Below, piece by piece: positions 27,190-34,635 of a stretch of 64,000 nucleotides of DNA (within the stretch, counting starts at the first letter, position 1; each line of letters begins with the position of its first letter). A model generated the notes under the pieces. It worked only from the letters and a program-made list of their open reading frames with translations. It had not been told where the DNA came from and made no database searches. Source of the stretch: an uncultured Desulfobulbus sp. (GTDB lineage: Bacteria > Desulfobacterota > Desulfobulbia > Desulfobulbales > Desulfobulbaceae); the NCBI RefSeq assembly GCF_963665445.1, contig NZ_OY762276.1, positions 4,272,601 through 4,336,600 of the forward strand, in the 5' to 3' direction. The position numbers were made by a program, and so were the translations under genes.

Positions 27190-27963
27190 ATGCGTTGCCC
27201 CAAATGCGGTTACACCTCCTTTGATCACCTGGAAAGCTGTAAAAAATGCCATAAAACCTTTGGACCTGCGTCTGAAGAAATTAACGGAACCACCTATGAA
27301 GCTGTGGCACCGCTCTTTTTGAAAATCACCAAGGATCTGGAGAAAAAGGTTCTGCCAAAGCCGGTGGAAAAAATCGACTTTGACGAGATCGTGCCGGAAG
27401 AGGAGGAAAGTACTCCCCTTCGACCCGGCATTGATACGGAATTCACCCTTGATGAAGCGCTTGTAACCGAGGCCGAGCACCAGGGACGTGATATTGCGCT
27501 CGACAACGAGGAACTGGTGGTCGATCTCGATGACTTTCAAGAAGTCGCTCCCCGGGATGAGTTCACCCTGGATCTCGATAAAACCCCCGGACAGGGGGAC
27601 GCTGACCTGCCTCCCATTGATTTCGGCGACCTTGATATTTCCGATCTGGGGCCGCCAAGCAAGGAAGAAGGGGCAGAAATTTCTTTGGAAAGAAATGAGC
27701 CGGTGACGGAGCAAGTCGCCTTTCTCCAGCCAGAGGAACCTGTAGCGTCTCCACAGCCGCCAAAACCAGAAAAGGGGAGGGATAAGTCCGGGTTGGAAGA
27801 TCTCAATTTCAATGGCTTAGATCTGGAATCCCCCACCAAGATCATTTCCGGCAGCGCTGCCGGCAAACGCTACCTGCCCTCGGTCAAGACCGGAACAGCG
27901 CTGGACAAGTTCGATATCGACCTCGGTGATCTCTTCTCCGACAAGAAAAAGTTAAAAAAGTAA
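27190..27963 (+). CDS. Acidic protein with N-terminal zinc ribbon, unknown function
   Basis: 257 aa. Residues 3-20 form a zinc ribbon (CPKCGYTSFDHLESCKKC). The rest is low-complexity and strongly acidic, with short repeats of the form FTLDEALV / FTLDLDK / IDFGDLDISDLG, and likely disordered. The last 25 residues (FDIDLGDLFSDKKKLKK) end in a basic tail. Zinc-ribbon plus acidic-linker proteins of this kind are frequent in Desulfobacterota, but no function is established. It is directly followed by the tRNA-Phe promoter, whose -35 starts right after its stop codon. Confidence 0.75.
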   Translation: MRCPKCGYTSFDHLESCKKCHKTFGPASEEINGTTYEAVAPLFLKITKDLEKKVLPKPVEKIDFDEIVPEEEESTPLRPGIDTEFTLDEALVTEAEHQGRDIALDNEELVVDLDDFQEVAPRDEFTLDLDKTPGQGDADLPPIDFGDLDISDLGPPSKEEGAEISLERNEPVTEQVAFLQPEEPVASPQPPKPEKGRDKSGLEDLNFNGLDLESPTKIISGSAAGKRYLPSVKTGTALDKFDIDLGDLFSDKKKLKK

Positions 27964-27991
27964 TTGACAAAGCCCCCCAAAATTTGATAGT
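27964..27991 (+). promoter_or_regulatory. Promoter of tRNA-Phe
   Basis: TTGACA at 27964-27969 and GATAGT at 27986-27991, spacing 16, 20 bp before the tRNA. Confidence 0.6.
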
Positions 27992-28011
27992 AATGCAGGC
28001 CTTCAAGGGTT

Positions 28012-28092
<81 letters not shown>

Positions 28093-28097
28093 ACTAA

Positions 28098-28137
28098 AGG
28101 ATCTATAAGCAATATCAAGCTTATAGATCCTTTTTTT
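28098..28137 (+). terminator. Element-borne terminator for tRNA-Phe
   Basis: 12-bp stem AGGATCTATAAG / CTTATAGATCCT with a 10-nt loop and seven T residues, six bases inside the element. It replaces the native terminator left beyond attR. Confidence 0.9.
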
Positions 28138-28200
28138 GTTTCTGGACCACTTACCCATCCAAGAGCGTCCCTGCTCTGTATTCTCCAATTTCTCCCAAAA

Positions 28201-28221
28201 AGTTTACGCATAGTTTATGCA
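28201..28221 (+). repeat. Left pair of candidate integrase arm-type sites
   Basis: Two direct copies, AGTTTACGCA (28201-28210) and AGTTTATGCA (28212-28221), with an 11-bp period. They lie about 110 bp inside attL and just before the integrase gene. A matching pair lies near attR. Confidence 0.6.
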
Positions 28222-28238
28222 CTTTTGGAGGAAGGAAG

Positions 28239-29288
28239 ATGTCTATCTATCTCAAGTGTTGTCGAAAAGAATATCCAATGGGGATGAGCTTAAGAAAATG
28301 TCCTCAATGCGGCAAAAGCTTCACCAAGTATGTTGCCAAGGTCAAGGACACTGCAACCGGCAAGTGGAAGACAAAGACCGTACAGAGCTTGAAGCTTGCA
28401 AGGGATATCGAGTCCAAATTCAAAACAGAGTTGGTTGAAGGGAAGCTCTTCGACAAGAAACAATCTGGAGCAATCGACTTCGATTTGTATCTTGAACATG
28501 CCAAGGTCCACAAGAAGTCATGGAAGGATGACCTGAGTCGATGGACTCTGCATGTCAAAGGGCGAACGCATTCAACACCTTCAGGAATAACCAAGATACT
28601 GTCCACGATGAAAGAGCGGGGTAACGCTCCTGCCACTGTTGACCATGTGTACAAGCTCATCAGGAGAGTATACAACTGGCATATCCAGAATGGATATTAT
28701 CATGAAGCAAACCCATGCCAGTCTGTAAAAGCTCCAAGATATGATAACAGAGTGACCAACTATCTTTCCCATGAACAGTTGGAAGAGTTATTCACGTATC
28801 TGGATGGGTGGGGGAATGCCAGAGCAACCAATGTGATTTTGTTTGCCGCCTACACAGGCAGAAGGAAATCTGAAATCCTGAATCTGGAATGGAAAGACGT
28901 TGATTTCAAGGAGAGGACAATAACCTGCAGGCAAACAAAAAGCGGTAAAACGCTTTCGTTTCCCCTGAATGAAAAAGCTTTCGAGGTTATCACAAGAGCT
29001 AGGGAGCAGAAAATATCTGAATACGTTTTTCCTGCCTCGAATGGAAACCATTATTTCGTTGGATTTGGTCTAGCATGGTCAAGACTGAAAAAACGACTTG
29101 GGTTAACATACCGATTCCATGATTTACGTCATACATATGCTTCACATCTCGCCAGCAGTGGGAAAGTGGACATCTACACCCTGAAAACACTTCTTGGTCA
29201 TCAAGACGTTGCCCTTACCATGCGATATGCGCACCTAACAGACAAGGCAGTCAAACAGGCAACCTGTGTGATTGACGAAATATTTTAA
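28239..29288 (+). CDS. int: Tyrosine recombinase / site-specific integrase
   Basis: 349 aa. An unusual short N-terminal cysteine motif (LKCCRKEYPMGMSLRKCPQC) resembles a zinc ribbon and precedes an Arm-type DNA-binding segment and a SAM-like core-binding domain (about 95-165). The catalytic domain has Arg in YTGRRKSEILNLEW, Lys in QTKSGKTL, the HxxR box FHDLRHTYAS, and LLGHQDVALTMRYAHLTD with the tyrosine nucleophile. GGAGGAAGG precedes the ATG. Being adjacent to the attL tRNA and reading inward is the standard arrangement for tRNA-targeted elements. Confidence 0.97.
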   Translation: MSIYLKCCRKEYPMGMSLRKCPQCGKSFTKYVAKVKDTATGKWKTKTVQSLKLARDIESKFKTELVEGKLFDKKQSGAIDFDLYLEHAKVHKKSWKDDLSRWTLHVKGRTHSTPSGITKILSTMKERGNAPATVDHVYKLIRRVYNWHIQNGYYHEANPCQSVKAPRYDNRVTNYLSHEQLEELFTYLDGWGNARATNVILFAAYTGRRKSEILNLEWKDVDFKERTITCRQTKSGKTLSFPLNEKAFEVITRAREQKISEYVFPASNGNHYFVGFGLAWSRLKKRLGLTYRFHDLRHTYASHLASSGKVDIYTLKTLLGHQDVALTMRYAHLTDKAVKQATCVIDEIF

Positions 29289-29580
29289 AATCGTCTGTTT
29301 TCCTGAACGTGTGGGTGTTGCTTCAGGCACCCACACAAGCTTTCCTCGAAAATTCCTTCCTGTTTTAAATCCCCTTATTATTCACAGCACTGAGACTGAC
29401 ATCTTCAGGTCAGTTTTCCCCTGTCATTTTATCCTAACTCTTCTGTAAAAAAATATTAGGCACGTCTAATATATATTGATTTTTAAAACTGCAATATGTT
29501 ACTAATATATAATGTGATTATGTATATTACATAAAGACGAAGTTTGTATTTTATAAGAATAATATTATAAGGAGTTATTT
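29289..29580 (+). promoter_or_regulatory. Control region downstream of int
   Basis: Holds a GTGTGGGTG / CACCCACAC hairpin without T-run (29310-29337) and a short terminator ACTGAC / GTCAGT followed by T residues (29395-29417). Also an operator-like dyad ATTAG...CTAAT (29455-29470) and two CTAATATAT copies (29466-29474, 29502-29510), the last before the small-gene operon. Transcription start not assigned. Confidence 0.4.
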
Positions 29581-29931
29581 ATGATTGATGAGAAATGGAC
29601 ACTTGGAAATACTCTTCAATTGTCATACGTTAGTCAGGTTTTGAATGTCAAGCAATCGAACCTTGAACGATTAGTCAAAGATAGTCGTATGAGAATGGTA
29701 AAAATTACAGGAGAAAAACATGAACGTGTTCCAATGTGGGATGTTCTGCAACTACTCCAGCAAGAACACATTAAATTGACAAATAGAAAAGGGCAGATTG
29801 AACAATACGTCAACCATCTTGGAAACGTATACGTTTTATACCAAGATTTACATGGTGAAAAACACCAACCAAGTAAAAAAATCCAGGATGTACAGAGCAT
29901 GGTGGAAGAATTAATAAATGGAGGTAATTAA
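29581..29931 (+). CDS. Small element protein, possible helix-turn-helix (116 aa)
   Basis: AAGGAG 9 bases before the ATG. The stretch LQLSYVSQVLNVKQSNLERLVKDSRMRMVKITGEKHERVPMWDVLQLLQQ has the pattern of a MerR/excisionase-like winged helix: a helix, a turn with NVKQSNLERLV, then short strands ending at VPMWDVL. This suggests a DNA-binding role such as excision or control of the element. No firm family. First gene of a tightly packed three-gene operon. Confidence 0.6.
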   Translation: MIDEKWTLGNTLQLSYVSQVLNVKQSNLERLVKDSRMRMVKITGEKHERVPMWDVLQLLQQEHIKLTNRKGQIEQYVNHLGNVYVLYQDLHGEKHQPSKKIQDVQSMVEELINGGN

Positions 29932-30482
29932 TGGAAAATATCGAGAATAATGGCGAACAAACCAATGAAGTTGCGAAAGAGGTTATGGCAGAAATCTTAA
30001 AGAGAGAGACAAAGGGTAATTTCGAAAAGGATTTGCGAATTGCTGGCATTGCCAATGACTATGCATTGGAGGATGCATTATCCAGGGCATCCTTTGACGT
30101 TGTTGAATTTCGTGGCGAGAACAGAGCGATTATCAGGGATCAAAACGGGGATATCGTCAGAAGCGAGAAACTGATTGAGAAATTGAAAGAAAATTTGCCA
30201 AGTTATTTCAAATCGGGCGGTATGGATACTGATACCGCCAATGATAGCACCAATGGAGAAACGATAAACTTATCAGAACATTACGTTATAGACATCCTTC
30301 AAGGAATAGAAAGTGGTGAAATCACAAACCTTAACGACAACCAAAAGAAATCATTAAGAAAAGCGTCCTCTGAACTCCAGAAAATTGATTACACGCCAGG
30401 GGCAACACAGAAAAGAAAAATTGGCAAATATTCTGCTCTGGACATACACCGTCTTTCAAGGTCGGTTGGTGCCTTGCAATGA
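29931..30482 (+). CDS. Element protein of unknown function (183 aa)
   Basis: Starts on the last base of the preceding stop codon (TAATG) and has GGAGG upstream within that gene. The sequence is acidic and soluble, mostly helical in appearance (VAKEVMAEILKRETKGNFEKDLRIAGIAND...), with a possible two-stranded piece VVEFRGENRAIIRDQNGDIV. A polar linker (GGMDTDTANDSTNGE) separates a C-terminal helical part. I do not recognise it. Translational coupling suggests it works with the flanking small proteins. Confidence 0.6.
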   Translation: MENIENNGEQTNEVAKEVMAEILKRETKGNFEKDLRIAGIANDYALEDALSRASFDVVEFRGENRAIIRDQNGDIVRSEKLIEKLKENLPSYFKSGGMDTDTANDSTNGETINLSEHYVIDILQGIESGEITNLNDNQKKSLRKASSELQKIDYTPGATQKRKIGKYSALDIHRLSRSVGALQ

Positions 30483-30676
30483 TGGATGTAAGTGCCATGG
30501 AAAATATGAGATTCATCTACACCATTTTGGAGCAGTTCAACATAGGTAGAAAAATAGGAAAATCCACACTGAAAACCAAGGAAATCGAAATCCTGAATGA
30601 AATGATTAAAGCAGGTGGAAAAATTGTTCTGGAAAACGGATTTTATTTCAAGAAGGATGCAGACCAATCTGCATAA
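30479..30676 (+). CDS. Small element protein (65 aa)
   Basis: Overlaps the previous gene by 4 bp (ATGA). The protein MMDVSAMENMRFIYTILEQFNIGRKIGKSTL... has a likely helical N-terminal half and a short strand pair at the end (GGKIVLENGFYFKKDA). An ATG at 30497 (MENMRF) could also be used. Unknown function; last gene before the origin-like region. Confidence 0.5.
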   Translation: MMDVSAMENMRFIYTILEQFNIGRKIGKSTLKTKEIEILNEMIKAGGKIVLENGFYFKKDADQSA

Positions 30677-30679
30677 AAA

Positions 30680-30703
30680 AAGGTGCTCAGAAATGAGCAC
30701 CTT
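30680..30703. terminator. Hairpin after the small-gene operon
   Basis: Perfect 10-bp stem AAGGTGCTCA / TGAGCACCTT with a GAAA tetraloop. The T-run lies on the minus-strand side; on the plus strand it is followed by GAAAAA, so termination of the operon is plausible but not textbook. Confidence 0.6.
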
Positions 30704-30707
30704 GAAA

Positions 30708-30779
30708 AACATGGTATACAGTTAACTACTCCACAGTGGAGCTTGGATTACTTATACCATGTTTGAGAATTATTCTCAA
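30708..30779. repeat. Nested inverted repeats at the edge of the origin-like region
   Basis: Outer arms AACATGGTATA (30708-30718) and TATACCATGTT (30753-30763) are perfect 11-bp complements enclosing a CCAC..GTGG dyad. They are followed at once by a perfect 17-bp palindrome TTGAGAATTATTCTCAA (30763-30779). Confidence 0.85.
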
Positions 30780-30808
30780 CAGTATATCAGGGCACTAGGG
30801 AAGGCAGA

Positions 30809-31109
30809 ATAGATGCAATTGTCAATGCATGCATAGATGCAACGCATGCAAAAAAATGCTGGTGCAACGGCTAAGTTATTGTATTTACGTGGTAAAAATA
30901 GATGCACGTATGGATTTTTCAATACATGCAGGTTGGGGTATGATTTTGACCAAAAATGATGCATCTATTTTTGACAAAAATACTTAAATAGCTGTATTTA
31001 CAGGAAAATGTTACATGCAAGCATAGTGAAAAATTGGTATTTAATGGAACAGTTAAGTAGGTAGTTAAGTAGTTGATAATACATAATAAAATATACATGC
31101 ATAGATGCA
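30809..31109. repeat. Iteron-like repeats ATAGATGCA (candidate replication origin)
   Basis: The 9-mer occurs at 30809-30817, 30833-30841, 30898-30906 and 31101-31109 (direct) and 30960-30968 (inverted). Two copies extend to the 15-mer CATGCATAGATGCAA (30828-30842, 31096-31110). The region also has several ACATGCA words, a CAAAAAT/ATTTTTG dyad (30951-30973) and a tandem AGTTAAGTAG with 12-bp period (31051-31072). No gene lies between 30677 and 31326. It sits directly upstream of a RepA-like ATPase gene, the usual place for an iteron origin. Confidence 0.7.
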
Positions 31110-31145
31110 AAGACCTCTATATAGACACCCACTGACATGTAATCA

Positions 31146-31161
31146 CCCACCTAAAGGTGGG
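31146..31161. repeat. Short hairpin upstream of the RepA-like gene
   Basis: CCCACC TAAA GGTGGG, followed by GGTGAGC; possible leader structure or operator for the rep gene. Confidence 0.4.
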
Positions 31162-31326
31162 GTGAGCTATACATGGTAAGGGGTGTACTCTATAGCGCTT
31201 TTTGCAGAAGGTTGAAAAAGGCGGAAGAGAAAGAAGAAAAAGAAAAAAGGCGATATCAGTTATTTTGATACAATTTATAAATAATATTTACCAAGAGATA
31301 TTTTTGGTAATACAGGAGCACTATAT

Positions 31327-32925
31327 ATGAACATAAGTAATGAAGATATTTGGGACGAAAGACCCTTGGAACAAGGGACCATCATTGAACGCTTGGAAAT
31401 TCAATTTGACAAATTCAGGGAGAATAACCAGCTCACAGCAGTAAAAAATAACCTTTTAAGAAGTGATATCAGAGAGATATGGACATCGTTTCTATTAAAA
31501 GAAAAGGAAAGTGTCACCAAGAGACTCAAGTCACTCGGTCACGAAATTCCATCGGAATCATACGTTAAAATTTACGAGCAATTTTCCAGGGATTCCAAAA
31601 TCAATGTAACCATAAGGAATTTGGCGAAGTCGGTCTTGCTGGACATTGACCCACAGGATTCATCTCAGGAAGCTGTAGAATCGTTTCTGAGGGGGATTAA
31701 TGACAAATATGAGTCCTGCTTCACCTTGGATGATTTTGATGCCTATGCACGAAATAGAGTGTTTGCTGACAAAAATCAAGAGGTTAAGGAAAAACGCAAA
31801 ATAGAGTTTAGCAGAAAATTTGAAAATAAGATAACGCAAGAATGCGTTATTCCGCAAAGAATTTCACTGGAGTCATTGGAAAGCGAGAGAAAATCAGAAT
31901 CCATCCTGGAAGGATTTTTAAACAAGGACGCTCCAACGCTGATCACCGCCAGCGGGGGAACGGGAAAGAGTGCATTGGTGTTGAATATGGCACTCGCTCT
32001 AGGGTCAAAGGACACTGACAAATGGTTGGGATTCCAGAAGGGGAAATCCAAATACACGTCAATAATCGTTCAACAGGAAGATTCTGAGCACACTATAACG
32101 GAACGACTAGGGTTGATGTGCAAGAACACCGCCCTGAAAGACGGAATCAACTCCCTTTTTTTCCTTGGTAATTCATTCAAAGTGACCAATAAATCATTGA
32201 GTGCTGATGGTGAAGGTTCCTTGGTGGAATACATCACCACAAACCTGAAAAATCTGTTCATAAGTGGGGAAGAGATTCCAGATTTATTAATCTTGGACTC
32301 ATTGTCTGTGTTTGCCGGTTGTTCAGAAAATGACTCAACGTCCATGCGTACTGTGACGGGTAAACTATTCTCGTTATGTGCAAAGTTCGGTATGACACCG
32401 ATTATCATTCACCACCATGGCAAGGACGCTAAATATCGTGGTAGTTCGGCAATAGTTGAAAGCGTTCGTTGCCATTATACGTTGCGTTCTGTTGGCGGTG
32501 ACAAAGCAGATAAGGTTTTCAGCGATTTAAACATTGGTGAAACGGTACACCTGAACAGGATTGAGCGTCCCAAGGCAAATGACCTTTATGGAAAGTTCGA
32601 AGTCACATATGTATGTAATAACATGATTTTTAAGACTGTCGAACAAGCATTGCTTGATGCTGGAAAGACACCTGAAGCGGAGAAAAACGATAAATTTCAG
32701 AAAATACGTGATATCGTTGATGGCAAGGTATTGGGATCAGATGAACTTACAAAGCTCATTATGGAAAATTTCGATATCAAGGATAGGAGTGCCAAGGACA
32801 GCATGAGCAAGGCGGTAAAGGAAAATTACATATGTATGGAAAAAATTGGGAGAAATATTTATTACTTCACTAATAAAGATGATTTTGAAAATTTAAAGGT
32901 GAAGTATAATGAGCAATACATGTAA
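31327..32925 (+). CDS. RepA-like AAA (RecA-fold) ATPase, putative replication helicase
   Basis: 532 aa. Residues 1-190 have no recognised motif (helical, charged). From about residue 195 there is a RecA-fold ATPase of the RepA/AAA_25 kind: Walker A TASGGTGKSALVLNMALALG (about 206-220), a KGKSKYTSIIVQQEDSEHTI strand, and Walker B DLLILDSLSVFAG (about 317-330). The family's late segment is MTPIIIHHHGKDAKYRGSSAIVESVR. The C-terminal 70 residues (DELTKLIMENFDIKDRSAKDSMSKAVKENYI) look like a winged helix. AGGAG precedes the ATG. With iterons just upstream it is the probable replication initiator or helicase of the element. Confidence 0.85.
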   Translation: MNISNEDIWDERPLEQGTIIERLEIQFDKFRENNQLTAVKNNLLRSDIREIWTSFLLKEKESVTKRLKSLGHEIPSESYVKIYEQFSRDSKINVTIRNLAKSVLLDIDPQDSSQEAVESFLRGINDKYESCFTLDDFDAYARNRVFADKNQEVKEKRKIEFSRKFENKITQECVIPQRISLESLESERKSESILEGFLNKDAPTLITASGGTGKSALVLNMALALGSKDTDKWLGFQKGKSKYTSIIVQQEDSEHTITERLGLMCKNTALKDGINSLFFLGNSFKVTNKSLSADGEGSLVEYITTNLKNLFISGEEIPDLLILDSLSVFAGCSENDSTSMRTVTGKLFSLCAKFGMTPIIIHHHGKDAKYRGSSAIVESVRCHYTLRSVGGDKADKVFSDLNIGETVHLNRIERPKANDLYGKFEVTYVCNNMIFKTVEQALLDAGKTPEAEKNDKFQKIRDIVDGKVLGSDELTKLIMENFDIKDRSAKDSMSKAVKENYICMEKIGRNIYYFTNKDDFENLKVKYNEQYM

Positions 32926-33841
32926 TTACGATACGATTATTGATTCAAAAAATCATCTGTATATGCACTTATTGCTAAATAATTCATTGAATAATGGTTA
33001 TTATGTAAATTGTATAAATGGTAAACGGTTAATAAAATTAAGTGTAAGTGACTTTGGAACTAAAAACGAATCATCCAAAAAGTATATAATATCAAAAAGA
33101 TGCTCTTTCATTCCAAATAAAAAACATGATGGCGATACGTTCAATCAGAAGCATATTAGTGTCAAAAATTGTGTCATATACGAGGATGAAGCACGAAATA
33201 CACCTTGTGCTTTGTATTGTTGGAAAATCGTAACAGATAAAGGGGAAGTTTTTTACAAGATTGGAATTACTGCTACAAGACATGTAAATGATAAATCAGA
33301 TATCGGATTAATCAAAGAACGTATTGAATGGACTGAACGTAACTTCAAAAATGCAGGAAATGGAACAATTTCAATTGAACCACTGTTTATAGTAAAATCT
33401 AGTCTGTTTAACTGTAAGATGCTAGAAAATGCTATTCATGGTAATTCAGTATTTAACCAATGCTTAAAACGTAAATATACATATTTTAGTGGATTAAGTG
33501 AATGCTGCAAGTTCATTGATTTTGATCATTTAAAGAAATTAAAAATTGAAACAGAGTTACATAATTTAGAAGTCGATAAAAAACTTAATAAATTTACAAA
33601 TTTGTATTTTACAGGAACAGATATTGATATAGATAATTTTTTTCACCCATACGTCAATGCCTATTTGATAGAAATAGAAAAACGTGATTTAGACAAATAT
33701 GAATGGGTAAAATTTGGCAGTTTTAAACAATATATTGATTTGGACAAAAATAAAAAAATTATTTCAAATTTTCGCCAATTTGAAAAATTGAGATATCTAA
33801 ATGATTGGATTCGTCTAATTGAATTTAACCAAATAAATTAA
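32909..33841 (+). CDS. Element protein with GIY-YIG / T5orf172-like central segment
   Basis: 310 aa, starting 17 bp before the end of the RepA-like gene (GGTGAAG ahead of the ATG). Central residues about 108-140 (LYCWKIVTDKGEVFYKIGITATRH...LIKERIEW) follow the pattern of T5orf172-type GIY-YIG domains: LY strand, YKIGIT, then a helix with Arg and Glu. A later MLENAIHGN could hold the catalytic glutamate helix. The rest is Lys/Asn-rich and AT-rich in codons. A nicking or homing-like nuclease is one reading; the match is weak. Co-expressed with the replication ATPase. Confidence 0.55.
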   Translation: MSNTCNYDTIIDSKNHLYMHLLLNNSLNNGYYVNCINGKRLIKLSVSDFGTKNESSKKYIISKRCSFIPNKKHDGDTFNQKHISVKNCVIYEDEARNTPCALYCWKIVTDKGEVFYKIGITATRHVNDKSDIGLIKERIEWTERNFKNAGNGTISIEPLFIVKSSLFNCKMLENAIHGNSVFNQCLKRKYTYFSGLSECCKFIDFDHLKKLKIETELHNLEVDKKLNKFTNLYFTGTDIDIDNFFHPYVNAYLIEIEKRDLDKYEWVKFGSFKQYIDLDKNKKIISNFRQFEKLRYLNDWIRLIEFNQIN

Positions 33842-33849
33842 AAATAAAA

Positions 33850-33882
33850 TCCCCTGCCAAATAATGCAACTATGGCAGGGGA
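33850..33882. terminator. Bidirectional-type terminator between convergent element genes
   Basis: Stem TCCCCTGCC / GGCAGGGGA with a 15-nt loop; minus-strand side continues ATTTTATTTT, plus side TAATC. Confidence 0.7.
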
Positions 33883-33892
33883 TAATCAAGAA

Positions 33893-34530
33893 CTACATAT
33901 GAACATTGAAGGTATTTTGAATATACGACATTTTTCTAGAAAAATCAAGAAGTGAAATTGTAGCAAATTGGTATGCTGGTGCGATATACCCACCAGTTTT
34001 GCGAATGCTCGGAAGAACAGTTTCCATGTCCATTCCTCAAACTCCTGGGCAGAAGGCAAAGTGGATTTCATAATAAGGCGATAGAGATCTGATTCAGGTA
34101 TGATATTAATTCCTCTAGGCGATTTTGTCAAAGGCACTGAATCGGTGCCTTTTAATAATTTCAGATACTTACAGTGCATTCTCACCGTTCTCTTTGCATC
34201 TGCATACCCAAGAAGAGTTGCTACGTCATTCGCAACGAACCATGGTTGACCGTCCAGGGTGATAGTGCGAACTTGGCAACACATCCTCCATAACCCACTC
34301 TTCAATCTTCTCAGCTTCTGGCAGTTTGGATTTGATGATCAATCGCCACAGGTCCGACTCAGGAATGATCTTTGTTTGTGGATCAAGTACCACTTTGTGA
34401 GGGGGAACGTTTCGTTCCTCCCCTACATATTGTGCTCTCTTGCAATGATCACGCACAGCTTTCGTGGGTTGGTATATCCGAGCATAATTGCTGCGTCTTT
34501 TGCTACGAAATAAATTTCGTCGTTTACCAT
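33893..34530 (-). pseudogene. Decayed tandem BRO-N (phage antirepressor-like) genes
   Basis: Reading on the minus strand, two BRO-N domains follow each other. The first runs from FGGKTLRSLMVNDEIYFVAKDAAIMLGYTNPRK; a one-base shift near 34465 moves it to AVRDHCKRAQ...IIPESDLWRLIIKSKLPEAEKIEEWVMEDVLPS (stop at 34226). The second enters in another frame near 34300 as VRTITLDGQPWFVANDVATLLGYADAKRTVRMHC...IIPESDLYRLIMKSTLPSAQEFEEW. It then shifts frame near 34020, where the true continuation would be METVLPSIRKTGGYIAPAYQF. No single intact reading exists. GC content is higher than in the adjacent element genes. Confidence 0.8.
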
Positions 34531-34635
34531 GAGTGAGCGGAGAGTTTTTCCACCGAATGTATTGGTGCTCTGGATGTAAATTTTGTAAATAATACCAATG
34601 CTACATTTTCGTAAAATTTATCATCTTGGTTCGCA

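Noticed and set aside
30780-31320. CRISPR array
   Set aside because: Repeats are only 9-15 bp, unevenly spaced and partly inverted, with no cas genes; iterons explain them better.
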